This document shows positions 33,550 to 44,008 of a DNA stretch of 64,000 bases, piece after piece (position 1 is the first letter of the stretch; each line of letters starts with the position of its first letter). Source of the DNA: Ilyonectria destructans. Taxonomy: Eukaryota > Ascomycota > Sordariomycetes > Hypocreales > Nectriaceae. The notes beneath the pieces are model-generated. The model saw only the letters and a program-made list of their open reading frames with translations. It was not told where the DNA came from and ran no database searches. Position numbers and translations under genes: made by a program. The stretch is taken from assembly GCA_020740775.1 (NCBI GenBank), contig JAHEWK010000001.1, forward strand, positions 310,001 to 374,000. Reading direction: 5' to 3'.

Positions 33550-35384
33550 ATGTCGACATCTGACAGCAGTAAATTGACGCCCGAGCCAATACTTCGAAGG
33601 GCAGACACGATTGCCACCCGAAACAAAGCCAAGCAACACCCATGGGCGCCCATTGTTCTCTCGTTAGGTGAGAGTGGAGCTCAACTCGATGCACAAATGA
33701 TGAAGTCTAATCTATTCGTCAGATGGTGGTGGCATCAAAGGCCTGTCTGAGCTTCTCATACTGCTCAAGATAATGAACCGAATTGAAGAGTTGATCGTTG
33801 AAGGTACAAACGGCGAAACCACTGCTGAAGAAGCCGTCCGCTCTCATCAAGGGCGAGTTCCTGACAAGAAGCAAGCGAAGAAAGCTACCATCAGAGACGA
33901 TGAGTTATTCGCCTTCTCAAAGGAACCCGGGCTTTTACCTTGCTACTTTTTTGACTTCATGGTCGGTACAAGTACGGGAGGGTAAGTCACGCCTTCACAC
34001 CTTCGACACCGTCACGCACCTCACCGGCTAATTTGTTCTTAGCCTCATTGCTGTGATGCTCGGGCGGCTTAGGATGAACGTCCCTGATGCCATTAAGGCG
34101 TACTGGTGCCTGGGAAACGACATATTCTTGTCACGCCCAATAGCAGGGCCGTACAGCTCGAAAAAGTTGAAAGACGCAATTATCCGTGTCATAACAGACC
34201 ACTGCCGCTGCCATGAGCCTGGACAAAACTGCCATGACACAGAACCTCTCAGGCAGTATGATTATGCCGAGGAAAACGACATTAGTTATAACAAGACTCC
34301 ACATCGCCAGAATTTCACTTGCAAGGTGTGAGTATATTGCTCCTTTTATCGTCGCGAATATGTCAGTCAGCTAACGACAGAAACCAGGGCCCTCGTCGCA
34401 CAGTGTAAGAAGAAGTGGTCCCAAAGTCCGTACCTTTTTCGTAGCTACAACCACAGTCCTCGCTCTGAGGAAGATCCTCTAGAGCACAACCCTAGGACAT
34501 TAGGAGGGAAGGCTCTTCACATGTGGAAGGCTTGTACCGCCACCTCTGCGGCCCCCTTTTACTTCAAGAGCATGGATATTGGTCGTGACGAGTTCCTAGA
34601 TGGCGGTGCGGGTAACAATAACCCTAGTAATATTGCCTGGAACGAGGCAATCTGAATGTCTAAGCCTGTCCATCCTCAGACGACCGCGACTTCTGGCAAT
34701 GAGACGGTTGCGGCAGTGGTGAGCCTTGGCTGTGGAGAGAAGGAAAAACACCATCTGTTCAAGGATCGCCCGCGCATATTCTACGCGATACAGGCCCTAA
34801 AGTACGGGAAAAGTAGGATCAGCGATACAGAACTTGCTCATGACGAGACACGCCGCCTCGCCGGCATAAGCGGCTCAGCCTACTTCAGATTCTCAGTCAA
34901 GCCCACCGACGGCGACCGAGGGAACAAGGGACTTGCAGACGTCAAACTCAGCGATTGCGGCAGAGAGTCAAAAAGATACTTGTGGGGATATGGGCCACTC
35001 AAAGAAGTCAAGAAACCGGTGGGGGACGCCGAGTTACCACTCCCAGAATGGTACACGACTTTGCAGGAGGAAGCGACCCCGAAGGGATCACGACGGAAGA
35101 AAGGTACCTTCAAGCCGGAAAAGTTCTGGTACACCACCTTCGACACCATTTTCCGTCGAACGGAGGAGTACTGCAGGCTTCACAACGACGGCGGCGAGGA
35201 TGTGAGGGGAGATATCGATAGGTGCGCCAAAACACTCCTGAGTTATGCTCGGGAGCGCCAGGAGAACGATCCCGAGAGGTGGAAATGCCATGTCAGTCAT
35301 CCAGATCCAGCCCACCCTGCCTTCCTAGAATCTACGAGGAGGCCCAGACCCAGGGAAGAAGACAGTGAAGGGGGGACGCCTTGA
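33550..35384 (+). pseudogene. patatin-like phospholipase with an in-frame stop
   Basis: Acyl hydrolase of the patatin/iPLA2 family, acting on membrane lipids. Exons start at ATG 33550 (MSTSDSSKLTPEPILRRAD). An intron interrupts the glycine-rich oxyanion motif, giving SLDGGGIKGLSELLILLK. The nucleophile elbow FMVGTSTGGLIAVMLG is also split by an intron (about 33982-34040). A third intron near 34328-34390 leads to VALVAQCKKKW. SAAPFYFK precedes the catalytic-Asp motif FLDGGAGNNNPS. Thus G-G-G-x-K-G, G-T-S-T-G and D-G-G are all present. At 34653-34655 the frame meets TGA after WNEAI, then continues for 242 codons (MSKPVHPQTT, AAVVSLGCGEKEKHHLF), which is normal family sequence. A CGA-to-TGA change would explain it. 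A protein truncated there would keep all catalytic residues. Readthrough or sequencing error are the alternatives. Confidence 0.78.
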
Positions 35385-35825
35385 GGATGTGGACCACCGT
35401 CTCACCATTGCCTGAGATAGATGAGGAAACTGATTAAATGACAAAGTACATTATAATTGGAATGCACACAAAATTTATCTAGAAGTATTGAAGTATAACT
35501 TAGAACGCTTAATACTACTCAATATTAAACACTAGCTGGGGCTATAGGTATTCTTAGCTTTTGACCTTTTTCAAAAGGAATGGAGCTGATAATATCAGAG
35601 TAGTGATATGTAGAGGTTCAAGACTCATTCTATCATCGGGAATGAATTCATACTACAGTTGAAAGTTCATAGATTTCAAGCTAACTTAATATAACCACTT
35701 CCGAGGACGCCTGGTTTGTTATTTTGACAACATCGCTCAAGGTCTAATTTATTCTGAATTGACATTGCTTAAAAGAATAAAATAGCATCGAGAGCCACAT
35801 ACAGACGGCCTAAGGACTAAATATG
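35385..35825. other. AT-rich convergent intergenic spacer
   Basis: Lies between the 3' ends of the patatin-like and reductase genes. AT-rich, no gene. Confidence 0.55.
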
Positions 35826-37025
35826 TCAGTTCGCAGCACGGAGATCTTCCGTGTTCATTAGAAGACTATCCTCGAGCGATGTCCATCCCGGCCTTCCCAA
35901 GTCACGAAGCAGTTGTCTGCTCTGGCTCTCGGCTTGACCTCGCAGAGATCCTGTTCGCTCTGGAAGTTATCAATGAACTTTCTTTCCGGATTTTGCCTGC
36001 GCAAGATGCCCAGAATCTTATCCCAGTTGATAGTTTCTGCCATAGCAAAGACGCGTTCGTCTTGAACATCAGGGTGGATGGCTGCAGCAACATGGAGGAG
36101 CCCACAGTCTTGGACATCGATATAGTATTCTTGAGTTGGTGTTAACGTGCGGTCAAGAGGTTGGGGCAGAGTTGAACATACGAGGTAGAAGCTGGTGAAG
36201 CATCTCCATGTTTTGACCATGCCACGCAAGAGCAATAAATCCGGAGGTAGAAGGATGCCCTTGATTGACAAGGTCAAGACTCTTGCCAAGGTTCGCATTT
36301 GGAAGCACTTTGCATGGTTAGAGGATGAGTATTCCTAGGACTGCGCTTTCTCACCTGTATTGACGACAAGGTCTGGGCGTTTGTGTTTATTTTCCCCATG
36401 AAACTTCCAGACCTCCTGCTCGGCTTGTGTCTTGCTGGCAGCATAAGTAATAGCAGAGCGTTCCGGAAGGTAAGGCGGATCTGCCCAAGCCAGCTTGACG
36501 GCTTCTTCATTCCAGGTATCTTCTGTTATAACGATTCCGGGCACATTTGGCTTGGGTGACATCGCCGCCGTCGTCGAAGAGGTAAAGACAAAGCGCTTAA
36601 CACTTGGCTCTGCATAAGCAGCTTTGAGTGCATTAATGGCACCGGAAATGACAGTAGGGATGACTTTATTTGGGTCGGGATCGAATGTCATGACAGTGGC
36701 TACATGGGCGATAGCTGACACCCCTGCAATAATTAGCTCTTGTTTTTCTATAGAGGGGGCAACAACGGGTACCCTTTATAGCCTCGTTAAATGCTTCAAG
36801 CACTGCCATGTCCGGAATGGATACTAGCTCGAATTTGCCATTTCCGTACTTTTCGTTGAAGACATTGTTGAGCCAGGCATTCTTCTTCGTGTCGCGGACT
36901 GCGCCACGGACTCTGTAGCCGAATTGAAGGAACTGGTCGGCAACGTGAGAGCCAACCTGACCGTTGGTGCCTGTTACCAGAACAGTCGAGCCCTTCGGAA
37001 TTGCGAACATATCAATAGGGGACAT
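35826..37025 (-). CDS. NAD(P)-dependent epimerase/aldehyde-reductase-like protein with a C-terminal frameshift
   Basis: Extended short-chain dehydrogenase related to dihydroflavonol/cinnamoyl-CoA reductases and yeast Gre2. It would reduce a carbonyl with NADPH in the cytosol. The likely start is MSPIDMFAIPKGS at 37025; Met 37010 and 37097 are alternatives. The Rossmann motif is VLVTGTNGQVGSHVADQFL and the catalytic Y-x-x-x-K is TYAASKTQAEQEVW. Introns near 36718-36768 (joins AIKG to VSAIAHVA), 36306-36354 (VVNT to VLPNANLGKS) and 36127-36184 (LLP to QYYIDVQDCG) are well supported. After IDNFQSEQDL the open frame changes character, while the family-like end RQLLRDLGRPGWTSLEDSLL and stop at 35826 lies in another frame. 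A one-base indel near 35940-35950 would repair it. Without it the product ends at 35858 with a foreign tail. Confidence 0.78.
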
Positions 37026-38281
37026 TGCGCCGTTAGCAAATTGAGTTGTTGAATTGGTATCTTGGAGGGTTGAGACTAAGAGGGTGTTAAAAGACAATTC
37101 GACACAGACCGCAGGAGCCTTTGAAGATATTTATCCTAGACACTCCTTGGTCAGTTAGGCCCGAAAGTCCCATACCGAATAAGCCCCAAAGATTATAAAT
37201 CTAATTACCTACAGACTCCGCTTGTGATTCAAGGCGTACAGGGAGTGGAGCGGAGTTGGGCCGCTGGGTCGGGCGATCTCTTGCTTCCACGGCGCTTTCC
37301 GACAAGGCGGCTATAGTCGATGGTCTTACTTTCCTGTTATGGGTGAGCTGGGGCTTCTAAATACGATTATTCGTATTCAATCCGGAGGGGAATCAAAGAT
37401 CCTTTACCCCGAACCGGCCCGGAATGCTTCATTCGGCCTCGGAATCCGCCTACGAGTTCGGATAGTGCGGATCATTTTGCCTCACTAATCATAAAAGTCG
37501 AGAAAGACAAACTCCGAAGACAAACTCGAAAGGCAAATTCCACCTCCCGAGCGGCATTTCTCCAGTGCTTAGCAATCAAGAACTGATTTAATAAGCATCG
37601 GAAAAGTAAAAGATTTTGATTTTGAAGATAAGGTCACTCCTAAAGCCGAAAGTCTGCCTCCTAATGTGGGGGTGTGAAACTTCCTCCCTTACTAGCACGG
37701 ACTCGTTTCGCCTCGTTTAGCGTTTAGCCTCGTTTAGCCTCGTTTGGCCTCGTTTGGCCTCGTTTAGCTCGTTTACGGCATCTTCGGCGCTGCCGAAATG
37801 CTGGCATATAAGAAGTTGGACGAGCGGAGCGAAGCAACCCAGACCGACGTCAACAACTAGACATCGGTGTAAGGGCAATCATCCAGCGGGTGGGGGATTA
37901 AAACAGCGCACCAACCCACCCCCGAACTTGCGACAGGCAGAGGTTTATCCTGTCAATCTTTCTGTTTTGTTTTGGCTGGAGGGACGACAGGAACAGTCAT
38001 AGTCGCCAGCCTGTGGTGCGAGTTCATCGCCTGGAAATTAATTTCAAGGGAGTCTCACTCGTGGCATCTGGATTCGAGATCCGGAGAAGCATATCTTTCA
38101 ATTGGAGAAGTAGAACAGCGTAGACCCAAGAAGTTAACAAGAGTGAAATATATGATCATAACTAACAAAAGCTATTTACGGGTCTGCAACATCACCTGCC
38201 GTTCACCCCATACTCGAGGGTCCTGGTTCCTGGATGTGCTGCACCGAAGCCCCAGGTAGCTCATAGCTCCTCGGGTTTTCT
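37026..38281. other. intergenic region with small repeats
   Basis: Upstream of the reductase gene. It contains the 10-bp tandem repeat listed separately and a stretch near 37495-37550 where GACAAACTC recurs. No gene recognised. Confidence 0.5.
37701..37775. repeat. 10-bp minisatellite, unit CCTCGTTTRG
   Basis: About seven imperfect copies of CCTCGTTT(A/G)G in 75 bp, with one shortened unit near 37721. Confidence 0.93.
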
Positions 38282-39330
38282 TCAGCACACACCCATCTCA
38301 GGGCAAAACCAACTACTTGAATCATTCATATCGCCTTCAAGGTAATGTGCCACGCTTGGCCATCTGCACAAGGGTCTCGTGAAGTTAACGCCCAAGCTCT
38401 CCCTGTCATCCACAAATTTGGGGCGATGATCTTCTCGGGCCCGGTGGTTGAAGCTCTCTCTACCCAATCGATCAAGTAATAGAGCATGGAATAGTCGCTT
38501 GTGTTTGTAGGAGGCGCCGCGCCGTTCTGAGAGACGTTGTCGATAACCCAAGCACCCGGTCCACCGCTGCAGTGCCCCATTCCAGGTACCATGAACAGTC
38601 TGTAAAATCACCAACTTCGTCTGTCTTGTTCAAGGCCGAATAGAACCCTGTGAGAGTGTCATACCACGCGGGAGCAAGAGTCGCAGGGAGCAAAGGATCC
38701 GAGAAGCCATGGTATTGGATGACCTTGCCACCTGCCTCCTGGAAGGGCCGCATGTCGGGGTCGTAAGCGTTGACACCTCCCGGGTTGACCGCATCGGCGT
38801 TTCTGACGGTATCAACACCGATCAAGGTCCAGTCCCAAGTCGTGTCGTTGTAGATAGCACCTGTGTAGAAGGCGGATCCGAATGCTGGTCCTCCATTCAT
38901 GAGTCCCCCAAAACCTGATTCAAGTCCGTGGGTGATTCCTGGGCAGACAAGGTTGCTTTCATCGTCCAGCCATAAGAGAAACATGCGTTTCAGGTTCATG
39001 ATCTGATCAGCGGACAAACAGGAGGTTGTCTTCGTCGGGCCGCAGAGAAGTGTCTCTGGGTGGAAAACGCATTTAAGGGGGTCGATGAGGACGCCATCTG
39101 CGAAGCCGTCAATTAATCACACCGATTAAGAACCTCGGGTGACACTCCACATGCTGGCTGGAATGTACGTAGAACGATTAGTGGGGGACTGAAGTGAGGG
39201 TATGTAGGTTTGCCATGTAACAGCGTGAGTAAGCCAAACGATAGCAGCGCCCACGAGAACTCCGTTGGAATCAGTTGGGTACTGCTGAGAGGCTTTGACG
39301 CCCCATCGACCGCCACTGGGGCATCCGGTA
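38282..39330 (-). pseudogene. broken tannase/feruloyl esterase
   Basis: Relic of a secreted serine esterase that hydrolyses gallate or ferulate esters. The readable sequence starts around 39330 at GCPSGGRWGVKASQQYPTD, matching the nucleophile motif G-C-S-T-G-G-R-Q-G, but the Ser is now Pro. It continues TYIPASMWSV, then changes frame to PEVLNRCD (about 39150), again to DGFADGVLIDPLKC (about 39117), again to RLFMVPGMGHCSGGPG (about 38603) and again to TRPLCRWPSVAHYLEGD (about 38380), ending at 38282. Between these, HGFSDPLLPA with the catalytic Asp and GMGHC with the catalytic His are still readable. The N-terminal third and signal peptide are missing. Four frame breaks and the lost nucleophile make function very unlikely. 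Confidence 0.85.
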
Positions 39331-39662
39331 AAGTGTGAGGGTCAGGACGGTCACGCAATGCGCCACGTCAGCTTTACATCGTGGTCGGTGACTTCCCTGA
39401 TTCCAGGGGAGCGATACTTATAAGTGACGATGTGTCACTGAGGTACTACGGTTTCAGCACTAGGAAACGTACGGCACATTCGATTAAGGAATAAATGTTC
39501 AATCGTGCTACAGGTTAGCATCAGTGCTGATGCACTGTTCACTCTCTATATTTAATGCCGCAGAATGTCTTCATATGCACAGTTACATGCTGTGGGTTTG
39601 TTAAAGGTTTGAATAAGATTGAGAGGGGAGGAACTATCTGTAAGCTTTCCATAAGCTCAGCA
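39331..39662. other. intergenic, no gene seen
   Basis: Upstream remnant of the tannase is not recognisable here. This is the 3' flank of the alpha/beta-barrel gene. Confidence 0.45.
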
Positions 39663-40422
39663 TTAGGCCTGATTTTCTAGCTCCAAGAGATAAGACGATA
39701 CATGCCCATACGTTGCCAGTTTCTCCAAACGTGCTTTTACCAAAGGCACCTCTGTCGCAGTCTCGAAATCCTACACCCCATTGCATTTAGTATTTTCTCA
39801 CCGCTGATGAGAGGAATTGGAAAGAATTACCTCTAGAGAGTCCCACCCAAGCATTCCTGCAAACGAATTTGCGCCCTGCACTTCCCAGCCGCTGAAACTC
39901 GGCGTCTCTTGTCTTCCCAGCTCGGAAATCAATGCCTGCCAAGCGCTTTCCACTTGTGTGACTTCCGTATTGATATCATGGACCTTCACATATTGTGTAT
40001 ATTTGCAAGACGTTGTCCCACCTGAGTGGGATTGCTTGTCAGAGCTAAACAGGTCTGGTGCTACAGGGCCTAGCAGGTAGGGCGTCATGGTCTCCCGGAA
40101 GGACGCAAACTTTTCAGAGACCCAGAAAGTATTGAATGAGGATATGTCATCCCACTCTGAACCTCATTAGCTGGAGATAAATGTGGATGGCATTAAGAGG
40201 TGGTTGAAGCCACATACCCAAAGTTAGAACCAGGCCACTATGCTCGATTACTGCGCTCTCGTTGATGCGCTGGGCCTTGACCACCTTGCCGCGGTAGTGA
40301 TTCAACAAGCCGGGAACATCGGAAAAGGTGGCTTTGGCCGCCGGTGGCAACACGTCTTTGAGACCTTTCAAGAGAGTCGGATCTTGATTGAGGCGGGGAA
40401 AAACAAATTCTGTGATGGCCAT
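39663..40422 (-). CDS. dimeric alpha/beta-barrel (ABM-like) domain protein
   Basis: Small fungal protein of about 220 residues with two ferredoxin-like halves, as in antibiotic-biosynthesis-monooxygenase or stress-responsive barrels. Its reaction is unknown. The start is MAITEFVFPRLNQDPTLLKG at 40422. Intron 1 (about 40216-40157) joins GLVLTL to EWDDISSFNTFWVSE. The second half reads YTQYVKVHDINTEVTQVESA and GWEVQGANSFAGMLGWDS. Intron 2 (about 39830-39770) joins DSLE to DFETATEVPLVKARL. The end is SSYLLELENQA. No signal peptide. It is divergent from an NmrA-like reductase across about 525 bp, with a zinc-cluster gene further on, so shared control is plausible. Confidence 0.75.
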
Positions 40423-40631
40423 TTTGTGGAATTTGACGACTCTCTGAATCATAGAGATATGTGGATTGTAGTGGTTTGTCGAATCAGGTCTGTTTATGAC
40501 GGAACTGCCCGCTCTTATATAGAATTACCGCAATCGTGGACGACAAGAGTCTACTTGAACCACGCGAGTCAAAGTCGAGTCTCTGCAACCTGGCTTACGG
40601 AGCACACGTGTCGGCTCTCACGGGGATCGCG

Positions 40632-40697
40632 GCGGAGTAAAGTGGGGCGACGGCGAGAAGTGGGGCAGCCGGAAGCGGAGGGCGGAGAGAAGTGGAG
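40632..40697 (+). promoter_or_regulatory. cluster of six CreA-type SYGGRG motifs
   Basis: GCGGAG at 40632, GTGGGG at 40642, GTGGGG at 40660, GCGGAG at 40675, GCGGAG at 40682 and GTGGAG at 40692 all fit SYGGRG, the Aspergillus CreA carbon-repressor consensus. They lie on one strand in the shared promoter, about 210-275 bp from one start and 250-317 bp from the other. The consensus is short and the region is purine-rich, so some copies may be chance. Confidence 0.5.
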
Positions 40698-40948
40698 ATT
40701 GGTTTGTCATGGCCACTCTCACCCACTGCCCAACCGCGGACATGTGTGGGTCGACTTAACTAGGTATTCGATGAGAGCGATGAGCTGTTGGGATGACTTC
40801 TCAACTGCGGACATAGGCGGGATGCAAGTGGTGGTGCATTTAATGGCATCGAGCCCTCATGATCCAAGCTCTCACATCGCTCAGCGCAATACCTTACATT
40901 CCATTGAACCAACCTAACGGCCTGTCAAGCCTCTTCGACCTCGCCAAC

Positions 40949-41902
40949 ATGCCCAAACTAGTCTCAGTCATTGGTGCCACTGGCATCCAGGGCGGTTCTG
41001 TGGTTCGAGCACTCCTCAGCGATGAAGCTTATACCGTTCGGGCTATCACCAGAAACTCGAAGAGCGTGGCGGCTGTCTCGCTTCGTGACCTTGGCGCCGA
41101 AGTTGTACAAGCTGATCTTAACGACATTATCTCCCTCCAAGCTGCATTTGTCGGCTCCCATGCCATCTTCGCAGCAACCAACTTCTTCGAACCTTTTGCA
41201 ACTCTTGGCGTGGACAATGCAATGGACACCGAATCAACTCAGGGCATAAACCTGGCCAAAGCTGCAGTGACAACGTCAACCCTTCAGCACTACATCTGGT
41301 CGACGCTTCCCAATGCAGCTCAAATCAGTCAAGGCAAAGCTATTATACCGCACTTCGTTTCCAAGAACAAAGTCGACAACTACATTAGGTCAGACCCAGA
41401 GTTGTTGCGCAAGACGACGTTTCTTTGGGTCACCATGTACGCCTCGAATTTACAGTACCCGTTTTACAAACCAATTTCAATTCCAAGCGCTGGTCCGGAT
41501 AAGTACATTCAACTGCTGGCGACTCCATCGTCGGTACCATTCACTCTGATTGGTGATGCAAGAACCAATGTCGGACTCTTTGCTCGGGCAATCTTGGACC
41601 AACCTCAAACGACCCTTCCAGCTAGGTTCGTTCTCGGTGCGACAGATCAGATGACTGCAGGAGAACTTTTGTCGCTGTGGGCATCGGTTCAGGGAAAGAA
41701 GGCAGAATACATCACGGTTAGCAAAAGGACGTACTACAACTTGTGGCCTGGTTGGGCAGAGTTGATGGACGCCGCACACACGTACTGGGAACTTGTTCAG
41801 GAAAAGAGCTACTCCGGGGAGGATGTCCTCGTGACAAAAGAGGATCTGGGTATTGTCGGCTTAGTAGATACAGCCGCAGCAATAGCAAAAATGGAGATAT
41901 GA
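40949..41902 (+). CDS. NmrA-like / isoflavone-reductase-like NAD(P)-binding protein
   Basis: Atypical short-chain dehydrogenase of 317 residues, either a redox sensor like NmrA/HSCARG or a reductase of secondary metabolism. The start is MPKLVSVIGATGIQGGSVVR at 40949, with the Rossmann motif G-A-T-G-x-Q-G-G right at the N terminus; an earlier in-frame Met at 40859 would add a 30-residue extension without homology. AITRNSKS after strand 2 suggests NADP binding. HYIWSTLPNA and FLWVTMYASNLQYPF are the typical middle segments. The N-V-F-V-type substrate region and DLGIVGLVDTAAAIAKMEI close the protein. Single exon, intact. It is divergent from the alpha/beta-barrel gene. Confidence 0.87.
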   Translation: MPKLVSVIGATGIQGGSVVRALLSDEAYTVRAITRNSKSVAAVSLRDLGAEVVQADLNDIISLQAAFVGSHAIFAATNFFEPFATLGVDNAMDTESTQGINLAKAAVTTSTLQHYIWSTLPNAAQISQGKAIIPHFVSKNKVDNYIRSDPELLRKTTFLWVTMYASNLQYPFYKPISIPSAGPDKYIQLLATPSSVPFTLIGDARTNVGLFARAILDQPQTTLPARFVLGATDQMTAGELLSLWASVQGKKAEYITVSKRTYYNLWPGWAELMDAAHTYWELVQEKSYSGEDVLVTKEDLGIVGLVDTAAAIAKMEI

Positions 41903-42433
41903 GTAGTCGTCACCGATGAACCTCATGAGACTAAGTTCCAGTTTGAAATATTGGTATTGTTGTTCATTGGTAGCATATTAACTACTTACATTGCTTTAGA
42001 CTGGACTAGGCAGTTGCGCTTCACCTCAGGGAGACGTGATTCACCCGACTCAAACATGATTCGGAATGAGAGATGATCAAAGAGTATCATTTCTAGCGCT
42101 GATTCAACTGTAGCTATTTGGTACATAGGTGCGCTCGTCAATCATCCTATAATGCCTTTCCCAGCACACTGCCGATTTACGGAGCAAGTTGTCTTCAATT
42201 TCTTACCACTTCTCAGCCAGATTTAAGAAGACGTCTCCAAGAACATCCTGAGTCTGGCATCCCGTTGAGACACATGTAGTTACACAATCGGATCGCGCGC
42301 GGGGGACGAAACGGGTTACTCTGTCTTACTAATGCACCTTGACATTTCCCCACTCCGATCCGTCCGAAACCGAACCCTGTCCGTCTGTCAAACTCATCAG
42401 ACTCAAACTCATGAGCCTCATCTCGAGATCATC
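41903..42433. other. intergenic, promoter of the zinc-cluster gene
   Basis: No gene seen. The last 100 bp before the Met at 42434 keep an open frame with an earlier in-frame ATG at 42332, so that region could be N-terminal extension or leader. Confidence 0.5.
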
Positions 42434-44008
42434 ATGTCGCTCCGCAAAACATCCTGTGCCGCCTGCGTCTCAGCCAAGCGGCGCTGCGACCGCGGGACTC
42501 CAGCATGCCGTCGATGCATCCAAAAGACCCTTGTCTGCGAATTTCCCTACCCAATCACACAGACACCGCCAAATGAGCCCTTAATTGACGGTTCAACGTC
42601 CTCGGGCCTATGGAATTGGCTGGATAACACCCCACTATTGGAGAGCGTGAATGAGATTGGTCTGGGCGATTTTGAGATGGCAGCTATGCCTGACTTGACG
42701 AGCTCCCCATTGGACTTGGCTTGGGATGCTCTATATCCGCCGCCTCCATGTGAGCCACAACCACCAGTCCGACAAATATCTGAACAGCAAGGAAACATAG
42801 AGAATGAGACGTTGGAATCTCTGCTTGGGCCATGGCTAGACCAATCCACTTGTATCAGAAGCAGGAGCGTCGGTAAGGCTCGAGGGGACAGTCAGGTCTC
42901 AAGACATCGCCACAAACAACACCATCGGAACAGCCAACGAATAAGAGAAAGCATCCCCCGAGCACTACCAGCACACGAAATATGGCCACGAGGGCATGAT
43001 GCTGAGACTTGGAACTTCTGTGCGGGGGAACTCATGTCCTTCGTCGCATCATTCGCAGCAACCGCGTCGAGTCCATTTATTCTACATCCAGCTCTCCGGC
43101 TCCGCATCAAACCTCACGTCCAACTCCACCACTCGCTTCAAAGAGCACTTAGTGTCTGTGCTGCTCATAGTACGCTAGGTGATCAAGGCCGACTTGTCCT
43201 TTCTCAATTGCTTGAAACCGAGGTTCAGCAACTCATCGAATCCTCCAAGTCGGGGAACACATTGGCATATCATCCTCCAATCTCAGACACCCATGTAAAC
43301 AAGTCGAACAGCGCCCTTTTCGCCTTCCGAGAAGCTCTTGCTCGAATACAGGCCATGATACTGTACCAGATTATTGGACTGTTTGGCGCCGTTGCGGGGC
43401 GACAACGTCCTGGCAAACAGCACGAAGCTCTGATGGCATCCTGGACAAGAGAATTGTTACTTCATATCCAAGTCATTGAGCTACAGCCAAAAACGGTCCC
43501 GCCATCGTCCTGGACCTCCTCTGCATCTTCCAGCCTCGACACAGATGAACTAGACGGCGCTCGATATCACGAATCTGGCGAACCTCTTCCCGATGCATTG
43601 CCTTTGTTACGTGATACAATGCCATTACAAGAGGAGGAGATATGGAGCGCATATAGAACCATTCTGGTGTCCTATCTTGTTCGGTCGGTCTATTCAGCGC
43701 TCACAAGTCAGACTTGTTCTCTACTAGCGGAAATGGGATCAATGCCGGTTCTTGTATCTCGGCAGGAGCAACAAAGGCCAGACGAAGCGAATACTGTTTC
43801 TCGGCAAGACCTTTGGGTTAACATACGAGACAAGGCAGAAGCACGAGGCTTACTAAATGCGGGGAGACAGACCATCTCATATACCGATTTTGTTCATCTA
43901 TGGAATGGGCAAAACTGGACTCCGGGGCTGGAAGGATATGACCGATTCACTGTTCTTCTTTTGGTGGCATGTAAAGGCGTTGAAATCTTCACGTGTCAAC
44001 CAAATTGA
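42434..44008 (+). CDS. Zn(II)2Cys6 transcription factor, AflR-like layout
   Basis: Nuclear regulator in one exon of 524 codons. The cluster starts almost at the N terminus: MSLRKTSCAACVSAKRRCDR then GTPACRRCIQKTLVCEF, C-x2-C-x6-C-x6-C-x2-C-x6-C. I chose ATG 42434 because the cluster is usually close to the start; ATG 42332 is in frame but adds 34 residues without features. An acidic, Pro-rich middle (about residues 70-150) and a His/Arg-rich stretch around 170-190 precede a helical C-terminal half (ALARIQAMILYQIIGLFG, EEEIWSAYRTILVSYLVRSV). It lacks the classical middle homology region, resembling pathway regulators of secondary metabolism. Candidate targets are the neighbouring NmrA-like and barrel genes, by position. 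Confidence 0.86.
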   Translation: MSLRKTSCAACVSAKRRCDRGTPACRRCIQKTLVCEFPYPITQTPPNEPLIDGSTSSGLWNWLDNTPLLESVNEIGLGDFEMAAMPDLTSSPLDLAWDALYPPPPCEPQPPVRQISEQQGNIENETLESLLGPWLDQSTCIRSRSVGKARGDSQVSRHRHKQHHRNSQRIRESIPRALPAHEIWPRGHDAETWNFCAGELMSFVASFAATASSPFILHPALRLRIKPHVQLHHSLQRALSVCAAHSTLGDQGRLVLSQLLETEVQQLIESSKSGNTLAYHPPISDTHVNKSNSALFAFREALARIQAMILYQIIGLFGAVAGRQRPGKQHEALMASWTRELLLHIQVIELQPKTVPPSSWTSSASSSLDTDELDGARYHESGEPLPDALPLLRDTMPLQEEEIWSAYRTILVSYLVRSVYSALTSQTCSLLAEMGSMPVLVSRQEQQRPDEANTVSRQDLWVNIRDKAEARGLLNAGRQTISYTDFVHLWNGQNWTPGLEGYDRFTVLLLVACKGVEIFTCQPN

